Positions 1 to 6,883 of a stretch of DNA of 29,433 bases are shown one piece after another (position 1 is the stretch's first letter; every line of letters starts with the position of its first letter). The notes under the pieces were generated by a model, which saw nothing but the letters and a program-made list of their open reading frames with translations, did not search any database and was not told the DNA's origin. The DNA comes from JBIKVP01 sp044356745. Its GTDB lineage: Bacteria; Pseudomonadota; Alphaproteobacteria; Rhizobiales; Beijerinckiaceae. The position numbers and the translations under genes are program-made. The DNA lies in NCBI GenBank assembly GCA_044356745.1, contig JBIKVP010000021.1, positions 1 to 29,433 on the forward strand, read 5' to 3'.

Positions 1-59
1 TCGGTGCGGTGGCGTTTCAAAAGCTCCTGCCGTTGATCCGGTTCTAAAAGCGTACCCAT
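1..59 (-). CDS. Partial N-terminus, possibly IS630-type transposase
   Basis: A minus-strand ATG at 59-57 opens a frame that stays open to the left edge, giving 19 residues: MGTLLEPDQRQELLKRHRT. From memory this resembles the start of many IS630-family transposases, which begin with a short helix followed by a (K/R)RHR-type basic stretch and then a helix-turn-helix. Only the first 59 bases are present, so no catalytic residue can be checked. No strong Shine-Dalgarno precedes the ATG. It diverges from the gene at 155. If correct, an insertion sequence ends somewhere between 60 and about 130. It could equally be the start of an unrelated host gene. Confidence 0.35.
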   Translation of the reverse strand, partial: MGTLLEPDQRQELLKRHRT

Positions 60-115
60 ACCAAATTGGAATCAAAACAACCTTAATAAAAAGATAACGC
101 CAACTCTTCACTCAC

Positions 116-154
116 GAGGGGTATATAATGGATTTAATCAATAATTTGATATGA
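116..154 (+). promoter_or_regulatory. Shine-Dalgarno plus 8-codon leader ORF ahead of the gene at 155
   Basis: GAGGGG at 116-121 is a strong ribosome-binding site, but at normal spacing it serves the ATG at 128, not the downstream gene. That ATG opens an eight-residue frame (MDLINNLI) stopping at 152-154, directly before the GTG at 155. Ribosomes may therefore reach the next gene by termination and re-initiation. Alternatively, the 5' end of the downstream gene has been altered by a nearby insertion. No promoter hexamers are convincing here. Confidence 0.35.
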
Positions 155-526
155 GTGCTGATGATCTCTCCTTTACTCCGTTACATTATGCTGCCCTTTA
201 GTTTGATGGGAGCAACATTTTATGGCTTTGATCAAGTTTCCGTTGAGCTTTACAAGCTTGATCTGGTGAAGCAGATTAATAAACGTGTTGAGCATGAAGC
301 ATCGCAAACACGTCCCGCAACCGCAGACATGATGGTGCGACAAGCATTAAGAGACACATCAAGCCAGTTTAAGCAAAAGGGATTGCCCTTTGATTATACG
401 TTGACACGTCAGCCTGAGCGTATTGATGTGAACGTGTCTACACTTTACAAAACACGTCTGTCCAAGTTTGTAGGCAAACCTGATCTTAAAGCTGATGTGA
501 AGCTATCTTTTGATGTCGCCCGTTGA
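155..526 (+). CDS. Small membrane-anchored protein of unknown function
   Basis: I do not recognise this 123-residue protein. The first 25 residues are hydrophobic (LLRYIMLPFSLMGATFYGF) and look like an uncleaved membrane anchor. The rest is polar and charged and ends in a beta-like stretch (RIDVNVSTLYKT, then DLKADVKLSFDV), suggesting a periplasm-facing domain. The start is GTG at 155 or the in-frame ATG at 161; neither has its own good Shine-Dalgarno, and the strong one upstream fits an 8-codon leader. Its 3' end overlaps the flavin-binding gene by about 14 bases, so the two are probably co-transcribed and translationally coupled. The overlap and codon pattern support it being real. No function is assigned. 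Confidence 0.6.
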   Translation: MLMISPLLRYIMLPFSLMGATFYGFDQVSVELYKLDLVKQINKRVEHEASQTRPATADMMVRQALRDTSSQFKQKGLPFDYTLTRQPERIDVNVSTLYKTRLSKFVGKPDLKADVKLSFDVAR

Positions 527-1028
527 AACACCGTACTCTAAACACCCTCAACATGCTGAGCTTCTCGCACAAGCGATCTCACTTCTGAACACCGTCACCA
601 CCGCGTCGCTTGGCACACTGCAAGAAAATGGTGCGCCATGCGTTACACTCGTCAATATCGCGCGCACGCATCAAGATGAAATATTACTGTGTCTATCGGG
701 TTTGTCTTTGCACACACAAAATTTGATTCATGATGCACGGGTTTCTTTGCTTTTGGTCAAATCAGGAAAAGGCGATCCACTCACCCACCCGCGCTTAAGT
801 GTATTTGGTGAGGCAATCCCTCTTGGATCACCTGATGATCACCCTGAACAGCGAGAGTGTTTTCTCAAAACCCATCCAAAGGCAAAAATTTACATGCCAT
901 TGCCCGATTTCCGTTTCTGGCAAGTCAAAATCACATCGGCTCATTTGAATGGTGGCTTTGCTCGCGCCGCAAACTTTGATGCAGGTCAATTATCTCAGGC
1001 GCTCAGGGATTCCCTAATAAAGATTTAA
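513..1028 (+). CDS. HugZ-like pyridoxamine-5'-phosphate-oxidase-fold flavoprotein (short form)
   Basis: This 171-residue protein has the split-barrel flavin-binding fold of the pyridoxamine 5'-phosphate oxidase-like superfamily, closest to the HugZ group. Visible signs are ASLGTLQENGAPCVTLVNIA near residues 30-49, then LCLSGLSLHTQNL, RVSLLLVKSGKGDPL and PRLSVFGEA, the usual HugZ order (LxxLAxHTxNL, D.R.SLLL, GDPL). HugZ proteins degrade haem or bind FMN and are often about 240 residues long with a C-terminal DUF2470 domain. This one stops after the barrel, so haem use is not assured. The ATG at 513 was chosen; a TTG lies one codon earlier. It overlaps the preceding gene, implying one transcript. 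Confidence 0.75.
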   Translation: MSPVETPYSKHPQHAELLAQAISLLNTVTTASLGTLQENGAPCVTLVNIARTHQDEILLCLSGLSLHTQNLIHDARVSLLLVKSGKGDPLTHPRLSVFGEAIPLGSPDDHPEQRECFLKTHPKAKIYMPLPDFRFWQVKITSAHLNGGFARAANFDAGQLSQALRDSLIKI

Positions 1029-1154
1029 CATGCCCCTCTTGAGATTAGAGCAGCAAAAGACTATAGCCACGCTTAGGTGGTGTGATAACGCGTTTTGGGT
1101 CTTAAAGGCACAAGCGCAATCAATGCGTAGATCATGTGATCAAGGAGAGTCGGC

Positions 1155-2765
1155 GTGAACAATACAGGGCTTTATAATAACGCATATGGCGCGGCGGAAT
1201 CAGGTTTAAAAGATCTGGCTTCAGTCGCTTGGAATTTAGAAGCGCCTGCCCTTTATGAGGAATCGTTGCGTCGTTCAGAAACGCGCATCGCTAAAGGCGG
1301 CGCGATTGTGGCTGATACCGGCATCCACACAGGACGCTCCCCAAAAGATAAATTCATTGTGCGTGATGCACTGACCGAAGACGCCGTATGGTGGGATAAT
1401 AACGGGGCGATAAGCTCGGATCAGTTTGATGTTCTTTACGCTGATTTTCAGGCACATGTTGCGGGCAAAGAAATGTTCGCGCAAGACCTCTATGGTGGCG
1501 CTGATCCTGCACATCGCGTGCGGGTGCGCGTCTTTACAGAATATGCATGGCATTCGCTTTTCATCCGCAATTTATTGGTGCGTCCTACAGCTGAAGACCT
1601 CAAAAGCTTCTTGCCAGAAATGACAATCATTGATCTCCCCTCTTTCAAGGCCGATCCAGCGCGTCATGGCTGCCGTTCTGAAACGGTCATAGCCTGTGAT
1701 TTCACACGCAAAATCGTGCTCATTGGCGGTACGTCTTACGCAGGTGAGATGAAAAAATCCGTGTTTACATATTTGAACTTTGTGCTGCCCTCGCACAACA
1801 TTATGCCAATGCATTGCTCGGCGAATGTGGGATCCGCCAATGATGTCGCGGTGTTTTTCGGCTTATCAGGAACAGGAAAAACCACGCTCTCCGCTGATCC
1901 AACACGCACGTTAATCGGTGATGACGAGCACGGCTGGGGGCCTGGTGGAGTCTTTAACTTTGAAGGGGGATGCTATGCAAAAACCATCCGCCTCTCCCGC
2001 GAGGCAGAACCAGAAATTTTTGCCACGACAGAGCGTTTTGGCACCGTACTAGAGAACGTCACGCTTGATCCGATCACGCATGTTCCTGATTTTGATGATA
2101 GCTCAAAAACAGAAAACACACGGTGTGCATACCCGCTTGATTTCATTCCCAATGCGAGCATCACAGGGCGTGCGGGAATGCCTAAAAATATTGTGATGCT
2201 AACCTGCGATGCCTTCGGTGTCCTACCTCCCATCGCAAAGCTCACAGCCGCCGAAGCGATGTATCACTTCCTCTCAGGTTACACCGCAAAAGTTGCAGGA
2301 ACCGAAAAAGGGGTGACAGAGCCACAAGCGACATTCTCCACCTGCTTTGGTGCACCTTTTATGCCGCGTCACCCCTCAGTTTATGGCAATTTGCTTCGTG
2401 ATCTGATCGCAAAGCATCATGTCGATTGTTGGCTGGTCAATACAGGCTGGACGGGTGGAAAGTATGGTGTGGGTCGCCGCATGCCTATTCGCGCAACACG
2501 TCGCCTTTTAAGCGCTGCGTTGGACGGCTCGCTCAACCGTGTTGAATATCGCCGCGATCCTTATTTTGGTTTTGCCGTGCCCGTCTCCGTACCCGGTGTT
2601 GAACCACATATTCTCTACCCTGTAAAAACATGGGCGAATAAAGCAGAATTTGCCGACACAGCCAAAAAACTCGTGCAAATGTTCCGCCAGAACTTCACAA
2701 AGTTTGAAGCCCATGTCGATGACTCGGTAAAAGCCGCAGCGCCCAGTCTTTCAATTGCGGCTTGA
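1155..2765 (+). CDS. pckA: Phosphoenolpyruvate carboxykinase (ATP)
   Basis: PckA converts oxaloacetate and ATP to phosphoenolpyruvate, CO2 and ADP in the cytoplasm, the committed step of gluconeogenesis from C4 acids. The 536-residue length is normal for the ATP-dependent family. Key motifs are TGIHTGRSPKDKF (residues 55-67), the kinase P-loop GLSGTGKTT (236-244), the metal-binding DDEHGWG (256-262) and the substrate-contact segment FSTCFGAPFMPRHPSVYG in the C-terminal half. The start is GTG at 1155, preceded by AAGGAGAGT at about 1141-1149. In rhizobia pckA often lies beside the chvI/chvG regulators; neither is here. No clear terminator follows; instead two palindromic repeats fill the gap to the next gene. 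Confidence 0.97.
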   Translation: MNNTGLYNNAYGAAESGLKDLASVAWNLEAPALYEESLRRSETRIAKGGAIVADTGIHTGRSPKDKFIVRDALTEDAVWWDNNGAISSDQFDVLYADFQAHVAGKEMFAQDLYGGADPAHRVRVRVFTEYAWHSLFIRNLLVRPTAEDLKSFLPEMTIIDLPSFKADPARHGCRSETVIACDFTRKIVLIGGTSYAGEMKKSVFTYLNFVLPSHNIMPMHCSANVGSANDVAVFFGLSGTGKTTLSADPTRTLIGDDEHGWGPGGVFNFEGGCYAKTIRLSREAEPEIFATTERFGTVLENVTLDPITHVPDFDDSSKTENTRCAYPLDFIPNASITGRAGMPKNIVMLTCDAFGVLPPIAKLTAAEAMYHFLSGYTAKVAGTEKGVTEPQATFSTCFGAPFMPRHPSVYGNLLRDLIAKHHVDCWLVNTGWTGGKYGVGRRMPIRATRRLLSAALDGSLNRVEYRRDPYFGFAVPVSVPGVEPHILYPVKTWANKAEFADTAKKLVQMFRQNFTKFEAHVDDSVKAAAPSLSIAA

Positions 2766-2773
2766 AGCGCAAT

Positions 2774-2821
2774 GACAAAAAGTGGGCACCGGTTTTTGTC
2801 AAAAATCGTGCGACAGATAAA
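2774..2821 (+). repeat. Palindromic intergenic repeat, copy A
   Basis: About 48 bases. A perfect 8-bp hairpin (GACAAAAA at 2774-2781 with TTTTTGTC at 2793-2800) encloses GTGGGCACCGG, followed by a conserved tail ending TCGTGCGACAGATAAA. It shares the AAAGTGG..ACCGGTTTT core and the trailing GCGACA/GCGATA with two other copies in this window. Repeats with this core are common between genes in Hyphomicrobiales. It sits just after pckA and may act as its 3' hairpin. Confidence 0.7.
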
Positions 2822-2837
2822 GACCTATAGCATGTTT

Positions 2838-2887
2838 AGCAAAAGTGTATGCGGTTTTGCGTTAAAAACATGCGATAAGCAAAGAGT
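2838..2887 (+). repeat. Palindromic intergenic repeat, copy B (diverged)
   Basis: Same orientation as copy A and about 17 bases after it. GCAAAA (2839-2844) pairs with TTTTGC (2855-2860) around GTGTATGCGG, followed by ACATGCGATAAGC. The core has drifted from ACCGG to TGCGG, so this is the most diverged copy. It ends directly before the oxidoreductase start at 2893 and so occupies that gene's leader. Confidence 0.6.
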
Positions 2888-2892
2888 CTAAG

Positions 2893-4011
2893 ATGGCTCC
2901 GTTTGATGGCGTCACACTTGTTATTGGTGCAGGCGTCATTGGACTCGCATGTGCAGCCACGATTGCGCGCCGCGGTGGACAAGTTATCATCGCGGAAAGC
3001 GCAGACACGATTGGAAGCGGCATTTCCTCGCGCAGCAGCGAGATTGTTCACGGCGGCATGTATTACGCGCCCGATACACTTAAGGCACGTCACTGTATGC
3101 GTGGGCGGCGTATGCTCTATGAATACGCTGATGAACACAACATCCGTTATAAAAAAATCGGCAAGCTTATCGTTGCCAACACAGAGCGTGAACGCAGACA
3201 AATTGAGACGATTTACACGCAGGGTATGGAAAATCACGTCGAAGGCATTGAGCTCATAGGCGGGGCAACGGCAAAGCTGATTGAACCAAACCTGAAATGC
3301 ATTGCCGCTGTTCTCTCTCCTGAGTCAGGCATTATCGATTCGCACCAGCTCATGCTTTCATTACGCGGTGAGCTTGAAGATTATGGCGGTATGATCGCCT
3401 TTCGCACAAAAATCAAACAACTGGTTGGTCATTCCCATAACTGGACAGCCGTTTATGATGATCCGGGCGGAACAGGGCGCTTTGAAGTGCAACGCGTGAT
3501 TAATGCAGCGGGATTTGGCGCGCACAAAATCGCTTCTTATACCGAAGGCTATCCGCGTGCGCGTGTTCCCACATTGCATTATGTTAAAGGGCATTATTTT
3601 TCGTGCCGTGGGCCAGCACCTTTTTCTAAACTGATTTATCCCGCGCCCGTTGATGGCGGTCTTGGTGTACACCTAACATTTGATTTAAATGGTCGTATGA
3701 AATTTGGCCCCGACGTCACATGGATTAATCAGGAAAATTATGACTTTGACCAAACACGCATTGATTATTTTTATGCCCGTATTCGCACCTATTGGCCAAA
3801 TCTTCCCGATGGCGCTTTAACGCCTGATTACACAGGCATTCGCCCTAAACTTACAGGACAAAACGAGCCGCCGTGTGATTTCATCATTGATGGGCCAGAT
3901 GAGCACGAATTAAAAGGGCTTGTGCACTTGTTTGGTATTGAATCGCCGGGATTAACAGCTTGCCTGTCCATCGCCCGCCGTGTCGCAAAAGTGCTGGAGA
4001 TTACGGGATAA
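2893..4011 (+). CDS. FAD-dependent oxidoreductase, LhgO-like (L-2-hydroxyglutarate oxidase family)
   Basis: A 372-residue DAO-type FAD oxidoreductase. The N-terminal Rossmann motif VIGAGVIGLACAA (about residues 10-22) binds FAD, followed by the acidic end of strand 2 (IIAESADTIGSGISSRSSE) and VHGGMYY, typical of the LhgO/GlpD-like group. The C-terminal segment TPDYTGIRPKL and FGIESPGLTACLSIARRVA matches the closing FAD-contact region of L-2-hydroxyglutarate dehydrogenases. LhgO oxidises L-2-hydroxyglutarate to 2-oxoglutarate, passing electrons to the membrane quinone pool; substrate identity here is inferred from family only. It converges on the cinA-type gene, the two stops being only two bases apart. 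A glycine or glycerol-phosphate oxidase relative is the main alternative. Confidence 0.8.
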   Translation: MAPFDGVTLVIGAGVIGLACAATIARRGGQVIIAESADTIGSGISSRSSEIVHGGMYYAPDTLKARHCMRGRRMLYEYADEHNIRYKKIGKLIVANTERERRQIETIYTQGMENHVEGIELIGGATAKLIEPNLKCIAAVLSPESGIIDSHQLMLSLRGELEDYGGMIAFRTKIKQLVGHSHNWTAVYDDPGGTGRFEVQRVINAAGFGAHKIASYTEGYPRARVPTLHYVKGHYFSCRGPAPFSKLIYPAPVDGGLGVHLTFDLNGRMKFGPDVTWINQENYDFDQTRIDYFYARIRTYWPNLPDGALTPDYTGIRPKLTGQNEPPCDFIIDGPDEHELKGLVHLFGIESPGLTACLSIARRVAKVLEITG

Positions 4012-4013
4012 AA

Positions 4014-4748
4014 TTACCCGCTAATGATAGAGAGCATCTCTTCAACAGCGTCTTTTGCCGCTAAAACCTTGCCTTCATCACGTCCGCGCACCACAATTTG
4101 ACTGCGAAAGCCGCCTTGATGAAATGACGGATAAGAGCCAATGCCCACGTCGGGATGCTGTTGAGCTAACGCGGCGAGCGCCGTCGTGTAAAGACCTTCG
4201 GTAATAGCACCACAATCGATCGTTGCCACATGAATCCGCTGACCCGTCCGCAATGTAGGCGCAACATCATCGAGCATCACCTGCATGATGTGAGGCACAC
4301 CAGCCATCACAATAACATTCTCAATACGAAATCCCGGCGCTTTTGAAATGGGATTGTTAATCAGAGTTGCCCCGTGTGGAATGCGTGCCATGCGTCGGCG
4401 TCCTTCATTTAAATCAGGCTCGGCATAACGCTCGCGCAGCATCAAGAGGGCCTGCTCATTTTCATCAATCGGCACGTTGAAAGCATGAGCAACACAATCG
4501 GCGGTTATGTCATCATGCGTGGGGCCAATACCCCCCGTTGTAAAAAGGTACGTATAAGTTTTACGTAACGCATCAAGCGCTTCAATGATGCGTTCTTTGA
4601 CATCCGGCACAATCCTCACCTCGCGCAGATCAATGCCGATATTCGTGAGATATTCCGCGATATAGCCTATATTTTTATCTTTTGTGCGACCAACGAGAAT
4701 TTCATCGCCGATAACGAGAATGGCAGCAGTAATAACAGCTTGTTCCAC
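4014..4748 (-). CDS. CinA N-terminal-type molybdopterin-binding domain protein
   Basis: A 244-residue protein made of the MoaB/Mog-like (MoCF) domain found at the N-terminus of CinA. Diagnostic motifs are VIGDEILVGRTKDKN (residues 12-26) and FTTGGIGPTHDD (69-80). It lacks the C-terminal nicotinamide-mononucleotide deamidase domain of full CinA, as is usual for this stand-alone alphaproteobacterial family, annotated as competence/damage-inducible protein A. Its substrate is not established; a nucleotide-pyrophosphatase activity is possible by homology to CinA. It is divergently paired with sfsA, which lies 65 bases away, so they probably share a control region. Confidence 0.85.
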   Translation of the reverse strand: MEQAVITAAILVIGDEILVGRTKDKNIGYIAEYLTNIGIDLREVRIVPDVKERIIEALDALRKTYTYLFTTGGIGPTHDDITADCVAHAFNVPIDENEQALLMLRERYAEPDLNEGRRRMARIPHGATLINNPISKAPGFRIENVIVMAGVPHIMQVMLDDVAPTLRTGQRIHVATIDCGAITEGLYTTALAALAQQHPDVGIGSYPSFHQGGFRSQIVVRGRDEGKVLAAKDAVEEMLSIISG

Positions 4749-4813
4749 GAGGGCTTACTTTCTAATTGATTTTTCTATTGCACCATTGCCATGATTCGCG
4801 CATCAGTGGCATC

Positions 4814-5557
4814 ATGCAGTTTTCAACGCCACTCATTGAAGGACGTCTGATAAAGCGCTACAAGCGTTTTTTAGCCGATGTCGCATTATCCTCAGGTGAA
4901 ATTGTCACCGCTCATTGTGCTAATCCCGGCTCAATGCTGGGGCTCACAACGCCTGATGCACGGGTTTTTCTCTCCCATTCTCCTCATCCCAGCCGTAAAC
5001 TTGCCTATTCTTGGGAGATGGTGGAAGGCGTAGAGGATGCGAATAAAGGTCTGATGATTGGTATCAATACATCGCACCCAAACCACCTTGTTGAAGAAGC
5101 CCTTTATGCGGGTCACATCCCTGAACTGAGCGGGTTTGCAACGCTTAAGCGCGAAATCAAATACGGCGCAAACAGCCGTATTGATCTGCTTTTAACGTCA
5201 TCAGATGCGCAAAGCACTTATGTTGAAGTAAAAAATGTTCATTTGATGCGGCAACGCGGTTTAGCCGAATTTCCTGATTCAGTGACATCACGCGGTACAA
5301 AGCATTTACATGAGCTCGCACAAATGGTGGCACAAGGTCATCGCGCAGTGATGCTTTATGTCATTCAAATGCAGGCAGAGCATTTTACGCTCGCCCACGA
5401 TATCGACCCTGTTTATGGCAAAGCATTTGATGAGGCACACGCCAAAGGCGTTGAAGCTTTAGCTTACACCTGCCATGTTTCACCAACAGCCATTACGCTT
5501 GATCAACAAATACCTGTTAAAGCATATTGCGCAAAAGTGGATACCGGTTTTGCGTAA
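4814..5557 (+). CDS. sfsA: SfsA family DNA-binding / sugar fermentation stimulation protein
   Basis: A 247-residue SfsA. The ATG at 4814 was chosen because family members start with M-x-F-x-x-P-L-I and here the protein reads MQFSTPLIEGRLIKRYKRFL; a longer frame from 4766 adds 16 atypical residues. Conserved blocks are VTAHCANPGSMLGL, SRIDLLL, YVEVKNVHL and GLAEFPDSVTSRGTKHLHEL, the acidic residues of which suggest a nuclease-like fold. E. coli SfsA was linked to maltose metabolism, but its biochemical role is unclear. The last residues (CAKVDTGFA) are encoded by a copy of the palindromic repeat, so the natural C-terminus near IPVKAY has been extended. In related genomes map and radC usually follow directly. 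Confidence 0.93.
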   Translation: MQFSTPLIEGRLIKRYKRFLADVALSSGEIVTAHCANPGSMLGLTTPDARVFLSHSPHPSRKLAYSWEMVEGVEDANKGLMIGINTSHPNHLVEEALYAGHIPELSGFATLKREIKYGANSRIDLLLTSSDAQSTYVEVKNVHLMRQRGLAEFPDSVTSRGTKHLHELAQMVAQGHRAVMLYVIQMQAEHFTLAHDIDPVYGKAFDEAHAKGVEALAYTCHVSPTAITLDQQIPVKAYCAKVDTGFA

Positions 5558-5576
5558 CAACATGCGACAAAACAAA
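5529..5576 (+). repeat. Palindromic repeat, copy C, overlapping the sfsA 3' end
   Basis: CGCAAAA (5530-5536) pairs perfectly with TTTTGCG (5548-5554) around GTGGATACCGG, and the tail is AACATGCGACAAAAC. It matches copies A and B at 2774 and 2838 in core, tail and orientation relative to the upstream gene. The first 29 bases lie inside the sfsA reading frame and supply its stop codon TAA (5555-5557). Confidence 0.7.
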
Positions 5577-5582
5577 AATAAA

Positions 5583-5617
5583 AAGCGCTGATCAGATTTT
5601 ATCAGATCAGAGCGCTT
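5583..5617. terminator. Bidirectional terminator between sfsA and the FkbM gene
   Basis: AAGCGCT (5583-5589) pairs with AGCGCTT (5611-5617); inside these GATC pairs with GATC after a two-base bulge, leaving a T-rich loop. The hairpin lies between two converging genes and its right arm overlaps the stop and last codons of the FkbM gene. A-rich sequence to the left gives a U-run for the minus-strand transcript. Confidence 0.65.
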
Positions 5618-6441
5618 GAACGCTCATAAACAAAATTAAGCCGTGTACGCACGAGACACGTGTAACCGCTCGCTTCAAGTAACGCAGCAAGATCGGTTTG
5701 CCAGCGCCCACTACCATCCTCAAGAATAATCAGCCTTGGCCATACTTCAGGCGAGGCCTCGCGCAGAAAAGGCACGAGAATTAAATCTTCTGCCCCTTCC
5801 ACATCAAGCTTGATGCCATCAAGCCCCTCTAAACCTTCTTGAATCATGAGTTCGCGCAACGTCATTGCTGGAACACGAATGCTCTCAGTTTGGCTGGAGC
5901 CAATGATTTTCACGCTTGATTCGCCCTTATTTTTAGGATCAAGAAACAGCGTTAGCTCACCCGCTTTATCGGAAATCGCACAGGCCAGAGCTTTCACCGT
6001 GCCAAAAGGATTAAGGCCTATATTATTGACAAGACGATCAAAAATATCAGGTTGCGGCTCAACCGCGATAATTTTTGCGCCCTGACCCGCGCGTGCCGCG
6101 ACAAAAAGCGCATAGGCTCCAATGTTCGCCCCAATATCAATAAAGCGAAATCCTGTGGTGATACGCGCTTCGAGTAAATCCCGCTCTACTTTGTCAAAAT
6201 ACTGCGGCGTAAATAAAATGCGTTTCTCGCACACATTTTGATAAGGAAAGAGCCTAAAATTCACACCAAAGCGGACAACATCGACAAAACGCCCCCATAA
6301 GATGAATAATCCGATGCGACGCACTGAAAATGCAATACGTTTGCCAAGCCATGATGCAGGCATCCGTTGTGTGAGTGCCATAATGCCTCTCAACACAACG
6401 CTAGGTAAAAAATAGCCAAAAGGCTTGTCATCAAAGGTCAA
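5602..6441 (-). CDS. FkbM family SAM-dependent methyltransferase
   Basis: A 279-residue class I methyltransferase of the FkbM family. The SAM-binding motif is FRFIDIGANIGAYALF (about residues 98-113), followed by IIAVEPQPDIFDRLVNNI (124-141) and the FkbM post-motif GIKLDVEGAEDLIL (209-222). Members O-methylate sugars or other small molecules, often of glycans or secondary metabolites; the substrate here is unknown. The frame begins with TTG at 6441, preceded by GGGAG; the ATG at 6381 with GAGAGG just before it is an equally good start (259 residues). The gene sits between sfsA and map, where related genomes normally have no gene, and a transposon-like element abuts its 5' side, so it is probably an acquired insertion. 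Confidence 0.82.
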   Translation of the reverse strand: MTFDDKPFGYFLPSVVLRGIMALTQRMPASWLGKRIAFSVRRIGLFILWGRFVDVVRFGVNFRLFPYQNVCEKRILFTPQYFDKVERDLLEARITTGFRFIDIGANIGAYALFVAARAGQGAKIIAVEPQPDIFDRLVNNIGLNPFGTVKALACAISDKAGELTLFLDPKNKGESSVKIIGSSQTESIRVPAMTLRELMIQEGLEGLDGIKLDVEGAEDLILVPFLREASPEVWPRLIILEDGSGRWQTDLAALLEASGYTCLVRTRLNFVYERSSALI

Positions 6442-6479
6442 GAGGCCACTCCCGTAACAGGTTACAACTCTAGGCTCTA

Positions 6480-6784
6480 GAGCCTGTCTTTAGATTTAGG
6501 ATTGATTAAGAGATGAAGCAATTTTATTCACAAGCAGGAGAGAAGGCGATGGAAGAGCTGATCTCTTTCGAGCCTTTTCGACGAACTTGTGGACAAAATT
6601 GCCATCTCCCTTTGGACTGCCTCGTCACGCATCGATCTGGTTCGTCGCCAGTCTCGACCGATGCACCACATCGCTCTTCAACTGGCTCTTGCCATATCGC
6701 TATAGCTTTTCGCTTGTGCGAAAAGCGTTAACAAAAAACTTGGGCGGGAGCAGCTTAATCCATTCTAAATCTAAAGACAGGCTC
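6480..6784. mobile_element. 305-bp non-autonomous element (MITE-like) with 31-bp terminal inverted repeats
   Basis: The left end (6480-6510) and right end (6754-6784) are inverted repeats of 31 bases matching at 29 positions, both starting GAGCCTGTCTTTAGATTTAG. The element is flanked on both sides by the dinucleotide TA (6478-6479 and 6785-6786), consistent with a TA target duplication as made by IS630/Tc1-type and some IS5-group elements. The interior has no frame I recognise as a transposase; the longest frames are under 75 codons. It contains a strong hairpin at 6705-6726. This is most simply a miniature inverted-repeat element or an internally deleted insertion sequence mobilised in trans. 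The bases AGGCTCTAGAGCCT across the left junction form a palindrome, possibly a footprint of an earlier excision. Confidence 0.8.
6705..6726. terminator. Perfect 9-bp hairpin inside the 305-bp element
   Basis: GCTTTTCGC (6705-6713) and GCGAAAAGC (6718-6726) are perfect complements around the loop TTGT. No T-run follows directly, so intrinsic termination is uncertain. It could insulate the downstream map gene from reading through the element. Confidence 0.4.
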
Positions 6785-6883
6785 TAATCATCTTCACGAG
6801 AAGTGTCCAGAAAACCCTTCAAATCTCCTAACACAGGCTTCAAAAGCTTGACGACAAGTAGTTCGACAGTCCATCATCATAAA

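Noticed and set aside
2836..3237. Minus-strand open frame of 133 codons opposite the oxidoreductase start
   Set aside because: Covers the FAD-binding motif of the plus-strand gene and the repeat; no recognisable protein.
6513..6787. Two plus-strand frames of 66-72 codons inside the 305-bp element
   Set aside because: Neither resembles a transposase or other known protein and they overlap each other in different frames; treated as non-coding.
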